Assembly: GCF_024464595.1 (NCBI RefSeq)
Contig: NZ_JANHAW010000001.1
Location: 124,001-188,000, forward strand
From: Halobellus litoreus
Lineage (GTDB): Archaea > Halobacteriota > Halobacteria > Halobacteriales > Haloferacaceae
DNA: 64,000 nt
Direction: 5' to 3'
Below are positions 8,769 through 17,215 of the stretch, in pieces; positions within the stretch are counted from its first letter, which is position 1, and every line of letters starts with the position of its first letter. The position numbers and the translations under genes are program-made. The notes below the pieces were generated by a model that worked only from the letters and a program-made list of their open reading frames with translations, did not search any database and was not told the origin of the DNA.

Positions 8769-9202
8769 CGCTCCTCCTCTGAGTCGGCGGTCAACGCGTA
8801 CCCACCGTTTCGACCGCTGTATCGAACCGTGTTCGCCGCTTGGAGCTCCTGGAGCGTCTCGTCGAGTCGGCTCTCGATGTCGTCGGTCAGCGCCGCGAGC
8901 AATTCGTCCCACGACTGGTACTCGGATGCTGAGAGCACGTCGAGAACTTGGTCCTCGACCCCGTCTTTGGCTTCCTTACCCCTGGGGTTGGAGGTGCTTT
9001 CAGCCGGTTCCTCGGGCGCCTGTTTCTCGCCCGCTGCGGACGGAATCTCGAAATCGCGCCGTCCGGCCTGTACCATCGTCCGGACGAACTCGCTCTGGCT
9101 CATTCCCATCGCCTCGGCGTGCTCGCTCCAGCGCTCTTTCTGATACGCGGGAACGTACGTCATCACCGTTTTTCGTTCGGTGGCGGCGTCTTCGGCGGCC
9201 AT
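8765..9202 (-). CDS. DUF5805 family protein, integrase partner
   Basis: A 145-aa protein. The N-terminal part (VMTYVPAYQKERWSEHAEAM, then MSQSEFVRTMVQAGRRDF) looks like a ribbon-helix-helix DNA-binding module. A disordered Glu/Pro/Ser linker follows, and then a winged-helix-like C-terminus (LDETLQELQAANTVRYSGR). Haloarchaeal DUF5805 proteins commonly sit directly before a tyrosine recombinase, as here, with a four-base ATGA overlap. I infer a DNA-binding accessory factor or regulator of the integrase. Confidence 0.8.
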   Translation of the reverse strand: MAAEDAATERKTVMTYVPAYQKERWSEHAEAMGMSQSEFVRTMVQAGRRDFEIPSAAGEKQAPEEPAESTSNPRGKEAKDGVEDQVLDVLSASEYQSWDELLAALTDDIESRLDETLQELQAANTVRYSGRNGGYALTADSEEER

Positions 9203-10027
9203 ACCCGCTCCTCACACGCGACCCACTTGATTGTACTGCAGATAGCAGAATAAGAGAGATTAGGTGTGTATCTAGTAGCTCTTACTCCGCCTGCAATTAC
9301 GTATATTTGTGAGGAAGCTAGTAATATTCCGGAGTGCATTGCACTTTCACATCTATAATAATCTGGGGACAACGGGTCCCGGTCGAGTGAAAGCGATGAT
9401 GTCGCTGAGTGAGCGCGGAGTGGGTCCCAACCACTGGTCGTTGGCAACGAAGTCAGCCTGGTATCGAAGCCGGCCGGACGGATGCGCGCTCGGTTACTAG
9501 GGAAGGCACCGACATTCCCTGGACTGAAACTCTCACCCTGGTTCCAACCGACGCCGTGTAGGCGGTAGGGTGACAGATGCCTCCCGCCATACGCAAATAA
9601 CCATCGACGCCGAACCGCTCGCGTCGATTTTCCGGGCGACAGGGAACCCGACCGCCGACATTCCGCTACTGCGAAGACGAGATCTGATCGTCACTCGCCG
9701 TGGCCGGCACAGCCGTCAGGCCCCGGACTCCGCTCGTACGTCGTGGCATCTGCGAATCATCGGCGGCCGATACGTACTCTGTGGTAGCCACTCCGGGCAA
9801 GATCGCGACGAGGCGACACGTATCAGTGACGCGGCACCATTCGAGAGGCAGACTAAAACGGGACTCTGCTCGTGCAGAGTAGTACTTCCCCGGAGACTCG
9901 CTTCGGTATGAGAGATACAGAAGGTTGGACAGTTGAAATCACCGCACGGACGTGCTGTGAGATCTCACAGGGGGTTCAAGACACATCGGTCGGAGCTGCA
10001 AGGTGAGGGGGTTTGGCCGGGCGGGCG
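9203..10027. other. Gene-poor stretch upstream of the DUF5805-integrase operon
   Basis: About 825 bases with a locally AT-rich part (roughly 9230-9370). Open frames such as a GTG frame at 9570-9911 encode Arg-rich products without family resemblance. I recognise no RNA gene: SRP RNA and RNase P RNA signatures were looked for by eye and not seen. Confidence 0.5.
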
Positions 10028-10411
10028 CTACGGGGCGTTGTCGGGGTCGACACTTCGAGAGATCAACGCATCGAGGAGCGGATCGAGTGGTTTTGGCGCC
10101 ACGGTCTCGTTTTCGCGGTCGTACGACACGACACCGGCGTCGGCAAGGAGCGGAAGGTCCGAGTGTACCAACTTGATGTGTACCTGACTCTGTTCGTCAG
10201 CGTTTCGCCTCGGATCCCTGCCTTCCCACTGAACGAGCATCGCCGCCAGGTCGTCGACAGTGCACTCGCCTGCTTCGCGCAACGAGTACAGGAGGCGGCG
10301 ACGGCGGGTCGAGGCGAGTGCGCGGTAGAGTTGATCCTCGGACAGAAGCTGCGGTCTCTCGAGACTCGTACTCCGATAGAGCGGATCCGCCTCGTCCCTG
10401 TCGTTTCCCAT
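10028..10411 (-). CDS. DUF7344-type winged-helix regulator
   Basis: A 127-aa soluble protein. Residues 20-100 form a winged helix (LYRALASTRRRRLLYSLREA, then CTVDDLAAMLV, then QVHIKLVHSDLPLLADAGVV), the layout of the haloarchaeal DUF7344/ArsR-like regulators. The ATG at 10411 is preferred over a TTG twelve bases upstream because the AT-rich promoter element at 10436-10445 is centred 29 bases ahead of it. Target genes are unknown; the MATE exporter gene lies upstream on the same strand, 172 bp away. Confidence 0.75.
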   Translation of the reverse strand: MGNDRDEADPLYRSTSLERPQLLSEDQLYRALASTRRRRLLYSLREAGECTVDDLAAMLVQWEGRDPRRNADEQSQVHIKLVHSDLPLLADAGVVSYDRENETVAPKPLDPLLDALISRSVDPDNAP

Positions 10412-10435
10412 CCCTCCTGTCAAATGAATACGAAG

Positions 10436-10445
10436 AATATTAAAC
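10436..10445 (-). promoter_or_regulatory. TATA element of the DUF7344 gene
   Basis: The minus-strand sequence GTTTAATATT is centred about 29 bases upstream of the ATG at 10411. This spacing fits a leaderless or near-leaderless transcript and favours this ATG over the upstream TTG. Confidence 0.5.
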
Positions 10446-10583
10446 GTTGTTGCTAGCTGCCAGGTGCGTCGGCTGAGAATCGTCAGGTCCTCCGGTGGCG
10501 TCCGATACCGAATGTCACCGCCACTCGATGATGCATTTCGAAAGCCGTCTGACTGCAGACGTATAAATCATATATAGCTATAT

Positions 10584-12074
10584 TCAATCAACTGTCTCCG
10601 GGACCGTCTCGGTTTCCGGTCGGTTCCTGCCGACGACTCCTTCGGCCCAGGTACCGCGAAGGAAGTACGCCCCGGATAGCACCACGATCAGCACGTTGGC
10701 CGCGGCGATACCGTACCAGATGCCGCTCGCGCCCATATCGAACCACACTAAGAGGCCGTACGCGGGCGGGATACGGAGCAGGACGAGTCCCAGAATGCCG
10801 AAGATCATCGCCAATCTGGTGCTCCCACTCCCACGGTAGGCCCCCTGGATGACGAAAAAGACGCCGAGGAAGACGTACGTCGCACCGACGATTCGGAGGT
10901 ATTCGGCTCCGATCGCGACGACGGAAGCGGCGTCGGCACCGGTGATGAAGATGCCGACGATAGCGGCCGCGTTGAAATACACCGCCAGCGAAACGCCGAC
11001 GAGGACGGCCGCGACGATCCCCGCACTCGCTACGACGGCGCGAGTCGCCCGATCGGGCTGTCTGGCTCCGAGATTCTGTCCGACCACCGTCTCGGTCCCG
11101 CGAGCGAGGCCTAGGGCCGGAAGAACGACCAACGAGGTGACCCGGGTGCCGATCCCGTAGGCAGCGACCGATTCCGCCCCGGCGAGAGCGACGAGCGCGG
11201 TGACGACCGTCACGCCCAGCGACTGCGTGCTCATCTCGACACTCGCCGGTGCCCCGATTCGGAAGATCGTCCGCACGGTCTCCCGCGTGAGAACGAAGTC
11301 CCGTGGGGCGAGGTGGATCCCGACGCGACCGGAGAGGAGAAGCCCCATCGCGATGACCGTACCGACGCCTCTGGACACGATGGTCGCGATCGCCGCCCCC
11401 TGCACGCCGAACCCGGCGAACCCCGTCGACGCGTAGAGGTCGGCCTGCAGCGCCGAGAGCCCGGCGACCTCGAACAGGAGATTGTCCTTGAACCCCAAGA
11501 TGAGAAACGGGTCGATGACGACGTTGAGGACGACTCCCAGCAACATCAGATACAGCGGCGTCCTCGTATCCCCCCACCCCTGTAATAGCGACTGAAAGAT
11601 GAAGAAGCCGAACACGAACGGGATTCCGAGAAACATCGTCCGGGTGTACGTCACCGAGAGATCGAATACGAGCGTGCCGGGAGCGGCGCCGATCAGTCGG
11701 AGGAGCCACGGTGCGAGGGCGTAGCCGAGGATCGAGAAGACGACTGAGAGGCCGATCACGAACGCGATCGTCTGTCCCGCGACCGCGCTGATACGATCGA
11801 GGTTCCCGGCGCCCTTGTGCTGTGCGACGAGCACTGTCCCGGCGACCGTGAACCCGGCCGCAAGCGTAATGACGAGAAAGACGATCGCCCACGAGAAGGA
11901 GATAGCGCTGACGGCCGCCTGGCCCAGTCGGCCCACCCAGAAGGTGTCCGCCAGGTTGTACGCCACTTGCAGCAGATTCGTGAGTACGATCGGTATCGAG
12001 AGGACCAAAAGCGGCTTCAGAAGCGGGCCGTCCGTGAGGTTGACCGAACGCCTCGAACCGGGGCTGTCGCTCAT
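10584..12074 (-). CDS. MATE family multidrug/cation exporter
   Basis: A 496-aa protein with 12 predicted membrane helices in two six-helix halves. The opening (PLLVLSIPIVLTNLLQVAYN, then ADTFWVGRLG) is the standard MATE N-terminus, and the second half repeats it (GAPASVEMSTQSLG). MATE proteins expel organic cations or metabolites using Na+ or H+. A GGAGGA ribosome binding site lies a few bases before the ATG at 12072-12074. It is followed by the DUF7344 regulator on the same strand. Confidence 0.9.
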   Translation of the reverse strand: MSDSPGSRRSVNLTDGPLLKPLLVLSIPIVLTNLLQVAYNLADTFWVGRLGQAAVSAISFSWAIVFLVITLAAGFTVAGTVLVAQHKGAGNLDRISAVAGQTIAFVIGLSVVFSILGYALAPWLLRLIGAAPGTLVFDLSVTYTRTMFLGIPFVFGFFIFQSLLQGWGDTRTPLYLMLLGVVLNVVIDPFLILGFKDNLLFEVAGLSALQADLYASTGFAGFGVQGAAIATIVSRGVGTVIAMGLLLSGRVGIHLAPRDFVLTRETVRTIFRIGAPASVEMSTQSLGVTVVTALVALAGAESVAAYGIGTRVTSLVVLPALGLARGTETVVGQNLGARQPDRATRAVVASAGIVAAVLVGVSLAVYFNAAAIVGIFITGADAASVVAIGAEYLRIVGATYVFLGVFFVIQGAYRGSGSTRLAMIFGILGLVLLRIPPAYGLLVWFDMGASGIWYGIAAANVLIVVLSGAYFLRGTWAEGVVGRNRPETETVPETVD

Positions 12075-12218
12075 CGATCCTCCGCGCGTACCGTCTCGAC
12101 GTGAGTGATCGCTTCGCGGAGTCCGACCGGCGAATCGAGAACAGAGATCGCCTTCGACACTACCGGGGGAATAGTCAGTCAGCGGGTATAGCGATTCCGT
12201 TCAGTCGCCGCCGGCGCG

Positions 12219-13331
12219 CTACCGGCCCCGTCGGTCGGCGTCCGTCGCGAACCACAGACGGGCCCGATGGGCGACGATCCCGGCGACGAAGGCGACGCCG
12301 ACGTTCGTCAGGACGCCTAAGACCCCGATGCCGACGGTGAGCGGAAGATCGTTCGTCTCGAGGCCGGCCCGTCCGAGTTCGACGGCGATGACTGCGAGCA
12401 CGACCCCGAGCATCGCGAGTGGAAACGCGGCCACGACACCCACTGCCAGCACCGCCGCCAGCGCGTAGAGCGCGCCGAGGATCAGGTTCGACCCCGCCGT
12501 TCGCGCGCCGAACGCGTACTTTCCCGCCACGCCGCCGCTGCCGTGACACATCGGCATCGCGCCCAGCGGCACGGCGAGGAGGTTCATCGCGCCCATACTG
12601 GTCGCGAGTTCGTCGGCGGAGACCTCCGCGTCGAAGTAGTCCGACAGGAGCAGCGAGGTCGCGACCGCCGCGTTGCCGACTGTCATCGCCAACTGCCCGA
12701 GGGTCGCGCCTACCGAGGCCGACGACACGTCAGCCGCGGTCGGGAGTGTGAGATCGAGGGCGGGGAGCTGCGGGGTCGGGAGTCCGGTCTGTGAGACGCC
12801 GACGGCGACGCCGAGCGCGATGACGAGGAGGGTGCTCACTCGGTGGTGCCCGGCTGCGACGGTGACTCCCACCACGGCAAGCGCGAGCAGCGCGTAGCCG
12901 ACCCCGTCGAGACTCAACTGGATCCCCGTTTCCAGGAGGACGAGTCCGACGGCGAGTTGCACGCCGCGAACGATCGGCTGTCCGACGTATCGCTGGATCC
13001 GTGCCAGTGCGCCGGTCGTGCCGACGAACAAGAGGACGCCGCCCGCGAGCAGTCCGGCGACCGCGAGTTCGCCGGCCGTGAGCGAGCCCGCGATGACCAG
13101 CGCCGCGAGCGCCTTCATCGGCTCCACGGAGACCGGAACCCCGTAGTGGACCCCCCAGACGACCTGGAAGGCGGCGAACCCCAAGAGGAGTCGCGCGAGC
13201 GACAGCTCCGTGAGCGCGGCGACGGCCACGACGATCGGGAGGACCGTAACCGAATCCCCTAACGCTCCCGTCAACTCGCCGCTCGTGAATCTAAATCGGA
13301 AGCGGCGTCGATTCCACGGGAGGACGTCCAT
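12219..13331 (-). CDS. MOT1/SulP-like molybdate (or sulfate) transporter
   Basis: A 370-aa protein with 10-11 membrane helices. The two MOT1 signatures are clear: VPVSVEPMKALAALV near residues 65-80 and PMCHGSGGVAGKYAFGART near residue 265. MOT1 proteins are high-affinity molybdate transporters split from the SulP sulfate family and lack the STAS domain, as here. The divergent neighbour is a ModE-like regulator with TOBE domains, which makes molybdate the likely substrate. A TATA box (13357-13362) is 28 bases upstream of the ATG, so the mRNA is probably leaderless. Confidence 0.85.
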   Translation of the reverse strand: MDVLPWNRRRFRFRFTSGELTGALGDSVTVLPIVVAVAALTELSLARLLLGFAAFQVVWGVHYGVPVSVEPMKALAALVIAGSLTAGELAVAGLLAGGVLLFVGTTGALARIQRYVGQPIVRGVQLAVGLVLLETGIQLSLDGVGYALLALAVVGVTVAAGHHRVSTLLVIALGVAVGVSQTGLPTPQLPALDLTLPTAADVSSASVGATLGQLAMTVGNAAVATSLLLSDYFDAEVSADELATSMGAMNLLAVPLGAMPMCHGSGGVAGKYAFGARTAGSNLILGALYALAAVLAVGVVAAFPLAMLGVVLAVIAVELGRAGLETNDLPLTVGIGVLGVLTNVGVAFVAGIVAHRARLWFATDADRRGR

Positions 13332-13666
13332 CGATTAGAAAGACTGACCTCTGTCGTATAAATCCGTTCGTACGACTCCCGCTCCCGAACGGCGACTGAT
13401 TCTATCTCAGCGTCGCGGCGTGGTCCTTGGTGTCTAACTCTTCTCGAAGGGTTTCGATACCGACCCGGCGTCGATTCCGACCGGACGCTCGTTTTCGTCG
13501 CGTGAATGACGAAACTCTTTGAAGTTACGTCCGGCGATCGGGACTTCCCGACGGCCCGGCGCGCGCCTTCGGCTCCCCGACACAGCGTTGATATACGATG
13601 GGGGCACTACGTCGAACCGTGATAACACGGTCGTCGGCGTCGCGGTCGGCGGTAGCGAGGTGACCG
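13332..13666. promoter_or_regulatory. Divergent control region between molybdate transporter and ModE-like gene
   Basis: It holds TTTATA on the minus strand (13357-13362) for the transporter and GATATAC (about 13590-13596) for the regulator. The 16-bp dyad ACCGTG-ATAA-CACGGT lies at 13616-13631, 35 bp ahead of the regulator start. I see no gene inside. Confidence 0.5.
13616..13631. promoter_or_regulatory. Perfect dyad, candidate operator of the ModE-like gene
   Basis: ACCGTG-ATAA-CACGGT has two perfect six-base arms with a four-base spacer. It lies between the TATA-like element and the start codon, where a bound repressor would block transcription. It does not resemble the bacterial ModE box, so assignment to this regulator is inference. 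Confidence 0.4.
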
Positions 13667-14449
13667 ATGGGATCGATGCAAACTCGGGGAGAGCCGTTCA
13701 TCGAGATCGACGGCGAGCGGATCGACGCGCGGGACGTCGAGGCGCTGTACGGTATCGACGAGTTCGGCTCGATGTATCGGGCGGCCGAGGAACTCGGGCG
13801 GTCCTACGCCCGGATCCAGCAGCGCGTCACCGAACTCGAGGAGACGCTCGGCCCGCTCGTCGCCCGCCAGCGCGGCGGCAAGGGTGGCGGCGGGAGCACG
13901 CTCACCGACGGCGCGCGCGACCTCCTGGCGCGCTTCGAGCGACTGCGCGCCGAGTTCTCGGGGCTGGCGCGGGCCGAGGAATCGGTGTTCTCGGGGACGC
14001 TCGTCGATCGCGACGGCCTCCTCGGGACCGTCGAGACGCCCGCGGGGACGGTTCGAGCGATCGTCGCCGACGCCGAACCGGGCGGCGAGCGCGACGAGGC
14101 GGCCAAATCCGACAGCGGCGGGACCGACCGCGCGAACGCGACCGTCCAGATCGGCGTCCGGTCGGACGCCGTCGGCCTCACGACGCCGGAGGCCGCGCCC
14201 GAGCCGACGGGGACGAGCATCCGGAACCGGTTCGAGGGAACCGTCGAGAGCATCGAGTCCGAGGACGGCGTCGCCCGCGTGACCGTCGACGTCGGCGTCG
14301 ACGCCCCGCTACGGACGCTCCTGACCGAGACGAGCCGTGAGACGCTCGATCTCTCACCCGGTGACCCGGTGGTCGCGTCGTTCAAAGCGACCGCGGCGCG
14401 AGGCGTGCTCGCCCCCGAGAGAGACGTCGCCGACGCGAGCGAGGAGTGA
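13667..14449 (+). CDS. ModE-like regulator: HTH plus two TOBE domains
   Basis: A 260-aa protein. Residues 20-60 hold a LysR/ModE-type helix-turn-helix (FGSMYRAAEELGRSYARIQQ, then RVTELEETLG). TOBE-like segments follow at about 103-170 (FSGTLVDRDGLLGTVETP) and 187-245 (RFEGTVESIESEDGVARVTV), separated by an acidic linker. TOBE domains bind molybdate or tungstate, so this should sense the oxyanion and regulate uptake, as ModE does in bacteria. It is divergent from the MOT1-type transporter. ATGs at 13667 and 13676 are both possible starts. Confidence 0.85.
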   Translation: MGSMQTRGEPFIEIDGERIDARDVEALYGIDEFGSMYRAAEELGRSYARIQQRVTELEETLGPLVARQRGGKGGGGSTLTDGARDLLARFERLRAEFSGLARAEESVFSGTLVDRDGLLGTVETPAGTVRAIVADAEPGGERDEAAKSDSGGTDRANATVQIGVRSDAVGLTTPEAAPEPTGTSIRNRFEGTVESIESEDGVARVTVDVGVDAPLRTLLTETSRETLDLSPGDPVVASFKATAARGVLAPERDVADASEE

Positions 14450-14470
14450 GCGCCCGGGATCGAGGGGACG

Positions 14471-15202
14471 CTATCCACTCTCGACCGGCTCGATCAGATC
14501 CGCCGCGTCGTTCGCAGGGCTGTTGACGCGCGTGGAGACGGGATAGGCCCGCCAGTCGTCGCCGGTATGCGGTTCGAGCAGTTCCTCGACCGCCGCCGGG
14601 TCGCCGTGGAGCCACGTCGACTCCGCGTCGGGGTCGAGCACGACCGCCATCCGGTGGTGGAGGTCTGCGACCACGTCGTTCGGCTCCGTGGTGACGATCG
14701 TGAACGACTCGACGGCAGCGGTGTCGTCGTTGCTATCGCCAGCTGCTTCGTCTCCACCGCTGCCGCCGCCGAAGTCGCCGAGCCCCGTCTGTGTGTGGGT
14801 CGGCTCCCAGCGCTCCCAGAGCCCGGCCATCGCGAACGGGCGATCGTCGTCGAACGCGACGCGGTAGGGCTGTTTCGTCTCTCCCGCCCGGACCCACTCG
14901 TAGAAGCCGTCGGCCGGCACGAGACAGCGACGACGCTCGTAGGCCTCCCGGAAACTCGCCTTCTCGTCGAGCGTCTCCGCGCGGGCGTTGATGCGGTCGT
15001 TGCCCGCGGATTCGTCGTCGGCCCACGAGGGAATGAGACCCCACTTGAACCGGCGAAAGGTGTCCGGATCGTCGTTCGCGACGACCGGGAGCGACTGCCC
15101 TGGCGCGCAGTTGTACCGCGGTTCGGGCGGGTCCGCGAACGTGGCCCCGAACCGGTTCTCGAGTTCCTCGGCGGCGGTGAAGAGGGTGTAGCGACCGCAC
15201 AT
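14471..15202 (-). CDS. SRAP domain protein (HMCES/YedK family)
   Basis: A 243-aa protein. It starts with MCGRYTLF; Cys2, exposed after removal of Met1, forms the covalent crosslink to abasic sites in single-stranded DNA in this family. NARAET, ADGFYEW and HHRMAVVL carry the other conserved Asn, Glu and His residues. The start at 15202 is fixed by the need for Cys at position 2. A Gly/Asp-rich insert (GGGSGGDEAAGDSNDD) of about 25 residues interrupts the middle and is probably a halophilic surface loop. It is divergent from the exonuclease-like gene, 154 bp apart. Confidence 0.92.
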   Translation of the reverse strand: MCGRYTLFTAAEELENRFGATFADPPEPRYNCAPGQSLPVVANDDPDTFRRFKWGLIPSWADDESAGNDRINARAETLDEKASFREAYERRRCLVPADGFYEWVRAGETKQPYRVAFDDDRPFAMAGLWERWEPTHTQTGLGDFGGGSGGDEAAGDSNDDTAAVESFTIVTTEPNDVVADLHHRMAVVLDPDAESTWLHGDPAAVEELLEPHTGDDWRAYPVSTRVNSPANDAADLIEPVESG

Positions 15203-15356
15203 ACTCTGCGGTCGTTCCGGAGCGACAAAACCGACGCGGCCGACGCGCACGCCCTCTCCGGGGCCGCCCGTCACGGATCCGCCTCGACTCCCAGACCGAT
15301 ATCGACCCCAGGCCCGCCTCGAAGGGTTTAGGCTCACGCCGCTCCCGAAGGCAGGT

Positions 15357-16142
15357 ATGCGCATCGAGAACAGTTTCGTCCCCGCGGAGGGGATCGGCGA
15401 GGGACGCGAGCGCTCGCTGTGGGAGTCGGGTATCCTCACCTGGGACGAGTTCGACTCCGAGCGCGCGCCGCTGGGTCCGAAGACCGGCGAGCGGGTCGAA
15501 TCGTTCGTCGCGGAGGCGCTGGAGCGACTCGACGACGGCGACGCGCGCTACTTCGGCGAACGGTTCCCCGCCGGGGAGACCTGGCGCTTCTACGAGAATT
15601 TCAGAGACGAGGCCGTCTTCTTCGACATCGAGACGACCGGCCTCGACGCTCACCGGGAAGACGTCACGACGGTCTCGTTCACGCGGGACGGCGAGACGAC
15701 GACGCTGATCCGCGGCGAGAACCTGACCGCGGCGGCGCTCCGCGAGCAGTTCCGCGACGCGCCGCTCGTCGTCTCGTTCAACGGGAAGCAGTTCGACGTG
15801 CCGTTCCTCGAAGACAACTTCGACGTGTCGGTCGACGCGCCCCACCTGGATCTGATGTATCCCTGCCGCCGCGTCGATCTGACCGGCGGGCTCAAATCGA
15901 TCGAAGCGGCGGTCGGCATCGATCGGGACCGCCCGGACCTCTCGGGCCGGGACGCGGTTCGGCTCTGGTACCGCTACGCCCGCGACGGCGACGACGACGC
16001 CCTCGACACCCTCGTCTCGTACAACCGCGACGACACGGAGAACCTCCGGAACCTCGCGGACGTGGTCGCCCGACGCCTCCACGACGACTCCCTGGGGGCG
16101 ATCGCCGACCAGTCGCCCGGGATCCCGGATCCGCTGGCGTAG
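15357..16142 (+). CDS. RNase H-like (DEDD) exonuclease domain protein
   Basis: A 261-aa soluble protein. The DEDD motifs are present: FFDIETTGL (Asp90, Glu92), SFNGKQFDVPFLE with the second Asp, and SYNRDDTENL with the last Asp. This layout matches the YprB-type ribonuclease H-like family (RNase_H_2). The first 80 residues (GIGEGRERSLWESGILTWDE) are a family-specific helical lead. The substrate is unknown; the divergent SRAP neighbour suggests a DNA repair setting, which is inference. Confidence 0.85.
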   Translation: MRIENSFVPAEGIGEGRERSLWESGILTWDEFDSERAPLGPKTGERVESFVAEALERLDDGDARYFGERFPAGETWRFYENFRDEAVFFDIETTGLDAHREDVTTVSFTRDGETTTLIRGENLTAAALREQFRDAPLVVSFNGKQFDVPFLEDNFDVSVDAPHLDLMYPCRRVDLTGGLKSIEAAVGIDRDRPDLSGRDAVRLWYRYARDGDDDALDTLVSYNRDDTENLRNLADVVARRLHDDSLGAIADQSPGIPDPLA

Positions 16143-16215
16143 TCGCGCCGCGCCAGTCCCCACCTGTTTTTGGCGAACCTAAAAATTCAAATAGTCGGGC
16201 GCGAAACGGCGGGTA

Positions 16216-16899
16216 ATGACCGAGTACACCTTCGACGACCTCGCGGTCGTGATGGGGACGTACAACGAGGAGGCCGCTATCGAGACGGTGCTGTCGGACA
16301 TCGACGACGTGACAGACGGTCGCGCAGAAGTCGTCTGCGTCGACAGTTCGAGCGACAGAACCCCCGAAATCGCCCGCGAACACGGCGCGACCGTGATCGA
16401 ACAGCCGCCGATGGGCTACGGCTACGCCGTCCGCGAGGCCGTCCTCGCGCCGGATCGGCCCGTCGTCGTCACGACCGACTGCGACGACACGTATCCGATG
16501 GAGAAACTCCCGCAGTTCCTCGAACTGATCAACGAGGGCTACGACGTCGTCTCCGGCGACCGACTCTACTATGGGGCCGAAGCGATGCCCGGTCTGAACC
16601 GACTCGGGAACGCCGCCTTCGCGCTGCTCGCCTCGGGACTGATGGGCGAGCGCGTCCACGACACCACGACCGGAATGCGAGCCTACCGCCGGGAACTCCT
16701 CCACGACATCGAGTGGACCGAGAACACGGGGTTGTCCGCAGAACTGCTGATCCGGCCCCTGATGCGCGGCTACGAGATCCGCGAGGAGCCGATCCCCTAC
16801 CGCGAGCGCGCCGGCGAGACCAAACTCGACCCTCTCGGCGGCGGGGCGGCGATCGCGAAGTCGATCGTGAAAGTGTGTCTCGAAGAGCGGTTCGGGTAA
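16216..16899 (+). CDS. GT2 glycosyltransferase, dolichyl-phosphate hexose synthase-like
   Basis: A 227-aa protein with a GT-A fold and no membrane helices. Motifs are VVMGTYNEEAAIETVL at the N-terminus, VDSSSDRTPEIA, and the metal-binding TTDCDDTYPMEKLP (DxD-like). HDTTTGMRAYRREL is typical of enzymes that move a hexose from a nucleotide sugar to dolichyl phosphate. It is likely to act at the cytoplasmic face for protein N-glycosylation or lipid glycosylation. It resembles the AglJ/AglD type, but I cannot assign which. It starts 73 bp after the exonuclease-like gene. Confidence 0.8.
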   Translation: MTEYTFDDLAVVMGTYNEEAAIETVLSDIDDVTDGRAEVVCVDSSSDRTPEIAREHGATVIEQPPMGYGYAVREAVLAPDRPVVVTTDCDDTYPMEKLPQFLELINEGYDVVSGDRLYYGAEAMPGLNRLGNAAFALLASGLMGERVHDTTTGMRAYRRELLHDIEWTENTGLSAELLIRPLMRGYEIREEPIPYRERAGETKLDPLGGGAAIAKSIVKVCLEERFG

Positions 16900-16926
16900 C
16901 TCGGCGAGAGCGCGTGCCGGCGGCCG

Positions 16927-17124
16927 TTAGCGGAGGATGTCCGCGATCCGGCGCGGTTCGCCGCTCAGCGAGGGGCTCTCCTCGACGATCTTCAGCACTT
17001 CGTGGTCGGTGACGTCCGGGTAGGACTTCTCGGTCGCCTCCTCGATGAGCGACTTTTCGAGCCTGAATTCGGTCCCTTCGTAGACGACGTCGACGCCGTC
17101 CTCGTCGAACGAGAGCGCAGTCAT
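16927..17124 (-). CDS. DUF5800 family protein
   Basis: A 65-aa acidic protein conserved in haloarchaea. It starts TALSFDEDGVDVVYEGTEF and ends with a helical part (HEVLKIVEESPSL). There are no cysteines or membrane segments. The function is unknown. It is convergent with the glycosyltransferase. Confidence 0.8.
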   Translation of the reverse strand: MTALSFDEDGVDVVYEGTEFRLEKSLIEEATEKSYPDVTDHEVLKIVEESPSLSGEPRRIADILR

Positions 17125-17215
17125 AGCTCCGGGTAGGTCGTCGGGTTGTAAAAGCCCATCAGTCTGTACCGTAGGACGGCGGGACTGCGAGCGCGTGGCG
17201 TCGCCGTCGCTCGGC

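Noticed and set aside
9570-9911. 113-codon GTG frame upstream of the DUF5805 gene
   Set aside because: The product is Arg-rich and non-acidic and resembles no family. It looks like chance in a GC-rich genome.
13434-13628. 64-codon minus-strand frame between the molybdate genes
   Set aside because: It covers the promoter region and the dyad, and is basic without family resemblance.
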